Made by a program: the position numbers and the translations under genes. Under the pieces are notes generated by a model. It was not told the origin of the DNA. It saw only the letters and a list, made by a program, of their open reading frames with translations, and searched no databases. This document shows, in pieces, positions 1-4,802 of a stretch of 15,502 nt of DNA; positions within the stretch are counted from its first letter, which is position 1; each line of letters starts with the position of its first letter. Origin of the DNA: Clostridiales bacterium (lineage in GTDB: Bacteria; Bacillota_A; Clostridia; Lachnospirales; Bianqueaceae); the NCBI GenBank assembly GCA_019423265.1, contig JAHZBS010000038.1, positions 1-15,502 on the forward strand, in the 5' to 3' direction.

Positions 1-104
1 GGAGGGATGAAATCTGCCAGCGCCATTGTCTCACACCCACCGACAACTCTCTGTAGACGCATGAGCGGCACGATCCTATGTCTCCATCAAGGCCTTTTCT
101 AATG
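1..104 (-). ncRNA. T-box riboswitch leader, 5' (Stem I) portion, cut by window edge
   Basis: Read on the minus strand, this stretch has the hallmarks of T-box Stem I. GATGGAGA (88-81) opens the stem, and its GATG can pair with CATC (9-6). CAGAGAG (53-47) is followed by TTGTC (46-42) and GACAA (30-26), which pair around a GGTGGGTGTGA-type distal loop. In related leaders the specifier codon sits six bases before the closing CATC; here that triplet is GGC (18-16), followed by AGATTT. This would make it glycine-responsive, perhaps in front of a glycyl-tRNA synthetase or glycine-related gene. The antiterminator with its TGGNACCGCG-type T-box sequence, the terminator and the gene lie beyond position 1 and cannot be seen. 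The Stem I pattern and the promoter just upstream are seen directly; the amino acid is inferred. Confidence 0.75.
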
Positions 105-110
105 TAAGAT

Positions 111-140
111 ATTATAGCAGATATAAGCTGGCTCTGTCAA
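111..140 (-). promoter_or_regulatory. Sigma-A promoter of the T-box leader
   Basis: On the minus strand there is TTGACA (140-135), an 18-base spacer and TATAAT (116-111). Both hexamers match the consensus perfectly, and TGC in front of the -10 adds an extended element. Transcription should start near position 104, giving an RNA that begins just before Stem I of the T-box. The stretch 141-219, between this promoter and the stop of the preceding gene, shows no clear terminator or gene. Confidence 0.85.
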
Positions 141-219
141 GATATTCTAAAAATTTGTGCCAGCATCAGCAGCGCCCACTTCCTCTAACAAATCAGAACC
201 GTCGCCATCAAGCTTCCAA

Positions 220-657
220 TTACTCTGTATTTTTGACTAGTTCATAAAAAGCGGCATCCGCTGCAATAAATTCCACTTCGTCTGTAATCAAAACTACATT
301 TTTCATGTCCCTGTCGAAAAAGAAATTTCCAGTCACAAAGCCATTTAATTCTCCGGAATATCGAATAACAGAAGCCATATACCAATTCTCCGCTTTAAAA
401 ACAGAGCCCGAAAAATCATATTGAATCGAATCTTCATCCTGGCCTTCTCGACAGACAGAGACTTTCCCCTTTATATTTTTGAAGCCAAACAGCGAATTGT
501 ATCTCTTATGCTCAACCAGAATATCGCCCTCCGCTGTTGTTCCATTTTCCGCAATGTGACCGCTGAACTTGACAGTTTTGCTGCTCCAGCACACAATCCC
601 TATGATAGCTACAAGGCCGAGACATACTATGCAGACGATACCGATTATCTTTTTCAT
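220..657 (-). CDS. Hypothetical small membrane-anchored protein (145 aa)
   Basis: I do not recognise the family. The protein starts MKKIIGIVCIVCLGLVAIIG, one hydrophobic segment (about residues 4-24) after two lysines. It is either a signal anchor or a signal peptide; no proper lipobox is evident although cysteines occur at 9, 12 and 23. The remaining 120 residues are soluble, aromatic-rich and beta-prone (for example NGFVTGNFFFDRDMKN), so an extracytoplasmic domain is likely. The start is supported by GGAGG seven bases before the ATG. It lies downstream of the lipoprotein gene on the same strand with a gap of about 94 bases and no clear terminator between, so shared transcription is possible. 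It ends before the T-box promoter. Function unknown. Confidence 0.7.
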   Translation of the reverse strand: MKKIIGIVCIVCLGLVAIIGIVCWSSKTVKFSGHIAENGTTAEGDILVEHKRYNSLFGFKNIKGKVSVCREGQDEDSIQYDFSGSVFKAENWYMASVIRYSGELNGFVTGNFFFDRDMKNVVLITDEVEFIAADAAFYELVKNTE

Positions 658-751
658 CAGATATCCTCCTTATGGATTATTTTTGTTGTTCCACCGTACT
701 GATATTGTACATCGCCGACCATATCGCATTGTATATATGGGCTCCAAAAAA

Positions 752-1825
752 CTATGCCAGCGACAACGTTTCAATCACATGCTCCAGTTCCGGTAAGTAT
801 GTATCAAATTGCTCCGGCGTAGACGCATAGATAAGATAGTAGCGCATTCCCTCCGCATAGAATATATAAAATTGATACACCGCCTCAGCCATATCCTCGT
901 AGCTTTGATACTCCGCTGCAAAATTTCCTCGGACCCCATCATATCCTAAAATCGTGGTAGACTCCAATACAATGTCACGCGGATTGGACGTGGATTCCAG
1001 AATCATCTTCTCCGCCTCCTCCATAATGGCGTCGTTGGAAAGAGTCTCCTGGCTCCGCGTACACTCTAGACTGATGGTGCTCAAAAGATCGGGAGCCAAT
1101 ATGGTCACGGTATCCGTATCCAAAAGCCTCCATTTCCCATCATACGAAAAGGATACCCCCTGTTCAGCATCGGAATATGTCTGGGTGGAAGGCGCCTCCG
1201 GCGGATTGATCACAAAGGAATGCAGCAGGGCCTCCACGGTCTCTGCATTTTTTTTAAAATCCTCCTGCGCTCCGACAAACAAAATGTTGTAATACATCTG
1301 CGTCGCGCTGTCCCACAGAGTATAATCCTGATAGCATACCGCCTTATAGTCGTCGCTGCTCTGCTGAAAGGTCATGACAAACCCCTCCAGCGCCCCGACG
1401 CTGGCCGGCGTTACGTCAAGCGTCTCGTCAAAATCACTGACGGTCTCTCTCCACGCCCGCTTTAGCATCTCCTGATACTCCTGGACGGATCCTGTCCGAT
1501 AGAACCAGCGCACAGACAGCTCCACCATGCTCTGTTCCACCGGCCGGATATTGAGGTAGCCCTGTTGACGCTGCTCATATTGCCACCCCTGGGGAATTAC
1601 AAACGTGATGCCCCCTTCCGGGATCGTCACGGTCTCCCCGCAGGCAGTCGAGGACAGCGCTTCTGACTCCGCTTTCTGTAAATAGGCTTCCTCAACCTCC
1701 GACTCCTCACCGCTGACTCGATTGCACGCGGTCAGTCCCAATAGACAGATCCATGCGCCCATCCAAGCCAAAATTCTCGGGAAGGCCCTATTCCTCTTCC
1801 CAGTTATGCCATACGTTTTGAACAT
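752..1825 (-). CDS. Lipoprotein with two tandem PsbP/DcrB-like domains
   Basis: A secreted lipoprotein of 357 residues, of unknown specific role. The N-terminus has a basic stretch (KRNR..R), a hydrophobic core and the lipobox LTAC with the lipidated cysteine at about residue 34. An acidic, alanine-rich linker follows. Two similar beta-rich modules then occur at about 65-204 and 216-357. Each opens with a short strand ending in a Gly/Lys-Trp motif ([20 protein letters not shown]) and closes with a helix before the end ([20 protein letters not shown]), which is the PsbP/Mog1/DcrB-like pattern. I place the start at the ATG at 1825 because GGAAG lies nine bases upstream and because a later ATG at 1762 would lose the basic n-region. 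That start lies 38 bases inside yebC, which suggests translational coupling. Confidence 0.78.
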   Translation of the reverse strand: MFKTYGITGKRNRAFPRILAWMGAWICLLGLTACNRVSGEESEVEEAYLQKAESEALSSTACGETVTIPEGGITFVIPQGWQYEQRQQGYLNIRPVEQSMVELSVRWFYRTGSVQEYQEMLKRAWRETVSDFDETLDVTPASVGALEGFVMTFQQSSDDYKAVCYQDYTLWDSATQMYYNILFVGAQEDFKKNAETVEALLHSFVINPPEAPSTQTYSDAEQGVSFSYDGKWRLLDTDTVTILAPDLLSTISLECTRSQETLSNDAIMEEAEKMILESTSNPRDIVLESTTILGYDGVRGNFAAEYQSYEDMAEAVYQFYIFYAEGMRYYLIYASTPEQFDTYLPELEHVIETLSLA

Positions 1826-2516
1826 CGTCATCATCTTCCAGCATATCCAATAAATTTTCCATCCCCGAAACGATGGCGGCATCCTTCACTTCCGTCATCG
1901 TCTGCGGGATCATGGTGATCTCCGCTTCCAGCATCTCGATACCGGCTTCCTCCAGCGTCTGCCGCACCTGGGAAAAATTCTCCGGGGCCGATATGATTTC
2001 ACAGGTATCCACATCTGTGCTAAAGTCCTCCGCCCCAGCTTCCAGCGCCTGCATCATCAGCTCCTCCTCGTCCATGCCCTCCGTCAGTTCAACCAAAATC
2101 TGCCCCTTCTTATCGAACATGAAAGACACGCACCCGGTGGTGCCCATATTGCCGCCGCTTTTAGAGAAAGCATGCCGCACGTTGGCAGCCGTCCGATTCT
2201 TATTATCCGTCAAACATTCCACAATCACCGCGACGCCGCCGGGCCCATACCCCTCATACGTAATCGCCTCGTAGACCACGGCGGAATCCTCCCCCGCCGC
2301 CTTCTTAATACTGCGGGTAATGGTATCGTTTGGCATGTTATTGCTCTTACACTTTGCAATGACATCCCGCAGCTTACCGTTGACGGATGGGTCTGGTCCG
2401 CCCTCCTTCACGGCGACGGCGATCTCCCGCCCCAGCTTAGTAAAAACTTTTCCCTTTTTGGCATCGGTTCGCTCTTTCTTATGTTTAATATTTGCAAATT
2501 TAGAATGTCCTGACAT
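1788..2516 (-). CDS. yebC: YebC/PmpR (TACO1) family protein
   Basis: Cytoplasmic protein of 242 residues, the normal family length. The N-terminal signature [20 protein letters not shown] is diagnostic, followed by [46 protein letters not shown] and NKGG-like [15 protein letters not shown], covering the three TACO1 domains. Family members were long annotated as transcriptional regulators; more recent work links them to translation, helping ribosomes through proline-rich or otherwise difficult stretches. The ATG is preceded by AAGGAGAG at good spacing. A sigma-A promoter lies at 2551-2579. The 3' end overlaps the start of the lipoprotein gene. Confidence 0.96.
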   Translation of the reverse strand: MSGHSKFANIKHKKERTDAKKGKVFTKLGREIAVAVKEGGPDPSVNGKLRDVIAKCKSNNMPNDTITRSIKKAAGEDSAVVYEAITYEGYGPGGVAVIVECLTDNKNRTAANVRHAFSKSGGNMGTTGCVSFMFDKKGQILVELTEGMDEEELMMQALEAGAEDFSTDVDTCEIISAPENFSQVRQTLEEAGIEMLEAEITMIPQTMTEVKDAAIVSGMENLLDMLEDDDDVQNVWHNWEEE

Positions 2517-2550
2517 ACACGATCTCTCCTTAGTAATTTCTACAAAATTT

Positions 2551-2579
2551 ATTCTACCATCTTTGCGCTAAAATAGCAA
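2551..2579 (-). promoter_or_regulatory. Sigma-A promoter of yebC
   Basis: On the minus strand there is TTGCTA (2579-2574), a 17-base spacer and TAGAAT (2556-2551), with TGG forming an extended -10. The position is right for yebC, whose ATG is at 2516. The Spo0A-box cluster at 2601-2629 begins 22 bases upstream of this -35, so it could also influence yebC. Confidence 0.7.
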
Positions 2580-2600
2580 GCTTTTTCCCGCCGCCCGCCA

Positions 2601-2629
2601 TTCGACAAAATTCGACATTCAATGTCGAA
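2601..2629. promoter_or_regulatory. Cluster of three Spo0A-box matches
   Basis: Three exact copies of the seven-base core of the Spo0A box occur in 29 bases: TTCGACA at 2601-2607 and 2611-2617, and TGTCGAA at 2623-2629. The first two are spaced ten bases apart, one helical turn. The second and third form the perfect 19-base palindrome TTCGACATTCAATGTCGAA. The cluster lies between the divergent yebC and DUF6514-like genes, upstream of the -10 at 2672. Spo0A~P is the master regulator of sporulation entry and binds TGTCGAA-type sites. The sites are seen directly; binding is inferred. Confidence 0.7.
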
Positions 2630-2648
2630 ACTTGCGTTTTTTTATATC

Positions 2649-2677
2649 TGGTAATTTTAGTAAAACGCTGCTATAAT
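2649..2677 (+). promoter_or_regulatory. Probable activator-dependent promoter of the DUF6514-like gene
   Basis: A perfect -10, TATAAT, sits at 2672-2677. The hexamer 17 bases upstream is TGGTAA (2649-2654), a poor -35 with three of six consensus bases. A good -10 with a bad -35 downstream of Spo0A boxes is what an activated promoter would look like. Transcription would start near 2684, leaving a leader of about 105 bases before the ATG. Confidence 0.5.
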
Positions 2678-2707
2678 AAAAAATCGAAAATGGAACATTT
2701 TTCACGA

Positions 2708-2725
2708 ATTTGCTGCCAAGCAAAT
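2708..2725 (+). other. Small hairpin in the leader of the DUF6514-like gene
   Basis: ATTTGCT and AGCAAAT form a perfect seven-base stem around GCCA. It lies in the predicted 5' leader, well upstream of the ribosome binding site, and no U-run follows, so it is not a terminator. The rest of the leader (2726-2775) is purine-rich with several GGGG/GGGA runs; I could not match it to a known riboswitch class. Confidence 0.4.
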
Positions 2726-2790
2726 GACACGGGGATCGCAAGATAAAGACGGGTGAGCGCGGGGACATAACAATTCAGGAGGGTTTTACT

Positions 2791-3111
2791 ATGAAAACAT
2801 CTTGTTTGGAGGGAACACGATATATCCATGAACAGGAAATCCAATTTATCTTACACTATTATCTTTTGAAGGATACCCAGAATAGCCGCCCTTGTTATGG
2901 TATACGGATCGTAAAAATACAGAGCGTAGACAATCAACCGATTCTAGAAGAAAGCGATCAGATTTTCCTGGAGGACGCCAGCATGGACAAGGCCATATCC
3001 CTTTTGAATCTGTTCATCAGCGGAAAAGTTACACCCGTCGGCCTTCAGGATATTATGGATGATTTGACAAAGGGGACGGTTTCCAGTGATGTCTTGGACA
3101 CCGCAATGTGA
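2791..3111 (+). CDS. Small cytoplasmic DUF6514-like protein
   Basis: A 106-residue protein with no signal peptide or membrane segment. The layout resembles the uncharacterised DUF6514 family of Clostridia: a beta-rich N-terminal half ending in CYGIRIVKIQ (about 35-44), then acidic residues, a helical segment DKAISLLNLFISGKVTPVGLQDIMDD (about 66-91) and a short tail. The family assignment is from memory of this YGI...V.P..L.D pattern and is tentative; the biochemical role is unknown. The start is supported by CAGGAGGG seven bases before the ATG. It is a single-gene unit with its own long leader and a terminator right after the stop. Three Spo0A boxes upstream suggest it is switched at the onset of sporulation. 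Confidence 0.8.
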   Translation: MKTSCLEGTRYIHEQEIQFILHYYLLKDTQNSRPCYGIRIVKIQSVDNQPILEESDQIFLEDASMDKAISLLNLFISGKVTPVGLQDIMDDLTKGTVSSDVLDTAM

Positions 3112-3124
3112 GAGATGAGGAAAA

Positions 3125-3175
3125 GGTTCGATAGAAGCCGTCTGTAACGAGACCGTTTCTACCGCACCTTTTTTT
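3125..3175 (+). terminator. Rho-independent terminator of the DUF6514-like gene
   Basis: TAGAAGCCGTCT (3132-3143) pairs with AGACCGTTTCTA (3150-3161) around GTAACG, with one G-U pair and one mismatch. Outer bases GGT and ACC extend the stem, and seven Ts follow (3169-3175). On the opposite strand CCTTTTCC follows the hairpin, so it may also stop transcripts from yigZ, which ends at 3174. Confidence 0.75.
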
Positions 3176-3833
3176 AATCCTTTTGAAATGGGAAAAATAC
3201 CCACTGGGAGTCTACCTTGGCAGCCAGCGCGCGTCCCGACTCCAGCGGCTGTATCTTTCCATCGCTCAGCTCACTGACCAAATGTTGGAAATGCTGCGTG
3301 TCAGGTTCCCGGACGAGTACTTGCATCGAAACGGAATCTTCATATTCGATCGCCTCAATCTCATAGCCAGCCTCTGTCAGACCATATTGGATCTTCCCCA
3401 GAAGCGGATAGCTCATAGCCAGTGTGTATCGCACGTAGGTGGCTTTTTTCATGATGCCTGCCTCTTCCAGGGCGGCCTTGGCAGAATGTGTGTAGGCGCG
3501 GACCAGGCCGCCGGTCCCCAAAAGCGTGCCGCCAAAATAGCGGGTAACCACGATCAACGTATTTTGAACATTGGCCCCCTTGATCACATCCAAAATCGGA
3601 AGGCCCGCCGTGCGCGCCGGCTCCCCGTCATCGGAAAATCGCTCCGTCACAGTCTGTATGCCAACGCGATAGGCAAATACATGATGGCGGGCATCCCAGT
3701 ACGTCTTCCGGATCTCTTCTAAGGCTTCCCTAGCCGCATCCTCCGATTCAACCGGAATGGCCTGCGCCAAAAACCGCGACTTTTTTTCCGTGATCTCCGC
3801 AAAGCTGCGCCGGCAGATGGTGCTGTATTCCAT
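3174..3833 (-). CDS. yigZ: YigZ/IMPACT family protein
   Basis: Cytoplasmic protein of 219 residues with the two-domain layout of bacterial YigZ: an N-terminal UPF0029 (Impact) domain and a C-terminal DUF1949 ferredoxin-like domain from about residue 135. Signature stretches are KKSRFLAQA, DARHHVFAY (about 47-55), SDDGEPARTAG (67-77) and VVTRYFGGTLLGTGGLVRAY (95-114). Eukaryotic IMPACT modulates Gcn2 signalling; the bacterial role is not established. Two starts are possible: ATG at 3842, with GGAG ten bases upstream, and ATG at 3833, with AAGGA eight bases upstream. I prefer the second because it gives the usual short N-terminus. It has its own promoter at 3880-3908. Confidence 0.93.
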   Translation of the reverse strand: MEYSTICRRSFAEITEKKSRFLAQAIPVESEDAAREALEEIRKTYWDARHHVFAYRVGIQTVTERFSDDGEPARTAGLPILDVIKGANVQNTLIVVTRYFGGTLLGTGGLVRAYTHSAKAALEEAGIMKKATYVRYTLAMSYPLLGKIQYGLTEAGYEIEAIEYEDSVSMQVLVREPDTQHFQHLVSELSDGKIQPLESGRALAAKVDSQWVFFPFQKD

Positions 3834-3879
3834 GAGGTACATCCTTTCTTATCTCCATGTAAAATGTCTACCTGTCTCT

Positions 3880-3908
3880 ATTATAGCCTTCCCGGCCCAT
3901 GTTTGCAA
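3880..3908 (-). promoter_or_regulatory. Sigma-A promoter of yigZ
   Basis: TTGCAA (3908-3903), a 17-base spacer and a perfect TATAAT (3885-3880) on the minus strand. It lies immediately after the yunB stop (3914-3916), so yigZ can be expressed in vegetative cells independently of the sporulation gene upstream of it. No terminator is visible between yunB and this promoter. Confidence 0.8.
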
Positions 3909-3913
3909 GCCTT

Positions 3914-4624
3914 TTACGGCACCGGCAGCTCCGTCGGCTCATACCCGTTGCCATCCTGTGGAAATTGCAGATAGGCATCGGGAACCTCGCCTGCGAAGGT
4001 GCGGTCCACCAACACAAAATCCTGCGTGACTTTCAGCTCGTCGGTAATCAGCGGCGCCATAATTTGAATGATAAACTCCATCCGCAACCATACCCGGTGA
4101 TTGACTTGATTGATCCCCGCGGCTTTAAATTCCTGGTGGTAGTTGATCCCTGAGTTTCCAATAGGCCGCAGCTTTACGGGAATATCCGGTCCAAACGCTG
4201 TCAGCAGCGGATTTCCCGTCACTTGTCCCATGGGGATGTGCAGCGTAAGATCCCCCGCCTTGCCGTAGGCCGCATTCATGGCATTGAGCGTGTTTGTGGA
4301 GATGGTGTTAATCGCAACCGTATCCACGCCGCAGGCAACGATATTGCCCTGCGTATCCCGATAATACTCCACCAAATCTTCAGCCGTACCGCTATATTGC
4401 GCCAGGGCCTCTCCCATGGCGGTGTTCATAATATCTGTGGCGGTACTCTCCGCCAGCACTTTGGCCGCAGACACAATGGATGGCACGATATTGCGATATA
4501 GCCGCAGAAGTAAGACGCTGAGCGCCAAAACAAGCCCGAGTATAAGAATCCGCCATTTCCAGGCCGCATGATTCGATTTGCGCCGTCGTTTATGCGCCCT
4601 CACTCCCCAATCTCTCGACGCCAT
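3914..4624 (-). CDS. yunB: Sporulation protein YunB
   Basis: A 236-residue protein with a basic N-terminus (HKRRRK), one transmembrane segment at about 24-41 and a large outer domain. The family pattern is clear: NTISTNTLNAMNAAYG, a central IPMGQVTGNPLLTAFGPDIPVKLRPIG, then FKAAGINQVNHRVWLRMEF with the conserved GINQ.NH, and a hydrophobic strand before ITDELKVTQDFVLVD. In Bacillus subtilis yunB is a mother-cell (sigma-E) gene whose loss affects spore formation; its molecular job is unknown. GGAGGGGA precedes the ATG by six bases. It is transcribed divergently from the penicillin-binding protein gene. Confidence 0.92.
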   Translation of the reverse strand: MASRDWGVRAHKRRRKSNHAAWKWRILILGLVLALSVLLLRLYRNIVPSIVSAAKVLAESTATDIMNTAMGEALAQYSGTAEDLVEYYRDTQGNIVACGVDTVAINTISTNTLNAMNAAYGKAGDLTLHIPMGQVTGNPLLTAFGPDIPVKLRPIGNSGINYHQEFKAAGINQVNHRVWLRMEFIIQIMAPLITDELKVTQDFVLVDRTFAGEVPDAYLQFPQDGNGYEPTELPVP

Positions 4625-4655
4625 TCTCTCCCCTCCCGCTGCCGCTCACTACTCC

Positions 4656-4685
4656 ACTATATGCATCTTCACCGCATTTTCATTC
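4656..4685 (-). promoter_or_regulatory. Possible sigma-E promoter of yunB
   Basis: On the minus strand GAATGAA (4685-4679) and CATATAGT (4663-4656) are separated by 15 bases. They resemble the GNATA-type -35 and CATANNNT-type -10 of sigma-E. This fits the known sigma-E control of yunB in Bacillus, but the match is imperfect and the region is AT-rich, so a chance match is possible. Confidence 0.35.
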
Positions 4686-4734
4686 AAATTTAATATTTTT
4701 TTTATGGATTCACCTTTTTTATTGCCTAGTCTTC

Positions 4735-4743
4735 TGGTATAAT
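4735..4743 (+). promoter_or_regulatory. Extended -10 promoter of the penicillin-binding protein gene
   Basis: TGGTATAAT is a perfect extended -10 element. The region 17 bases upstream is only a T-run (4715-4720), so there is no recognisable -35. The start of transcription would be near 4750, giving a leader of about 50 bases. Confidence 0.65.
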
Positions 4744-4755
4744 AGCCCATAGAAA

Positions 4756-4788
4756 CATTGTGCCAACTCTGCGTTTGGCAGAGCAATG
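4756..4788 (+). other. Alternative hairpins in the PBP leader
   Basis: Two overlapping inverted repeats lie in the short leader, just before the Shine-Dalgarno at 4793-4797. TGCCAA (4761-4766) can pair with TTGGCA (4775-4780). Alternatively CTCTGC (4767-4772) pairs with GCAGAG (4778-4783), reinforced by CATTG (4756-4760) with CAATG (4784-4788). The two cannot form fully at once because both use 4778-4780. Confidence 0.4.
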
Positions 4789-4802
4789 AATGGAGGTTTC
4801 CA

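Noticed and set aside
128..168. GCTGGC ... GCCAGC inverted repeat
   Set aside because: The arms are short with a loop of about 29 bases, there is no U-run, and the left arm lies in the spacer of the T-box promoter; not a credible terminator or operator.
312..318. TGTCGAA, an apparent Spo0A box
   Set aside because: It falls inside the coding region of the 145-aa gene (FDRD codons), alone and far from any promoter, so chance is the simplest explanation.
3183..3722. A 179-codon open frame on the plus strand
   Set aside because: Fully antisense to yigZ, whose family identity is clear; no independent coding evidence.
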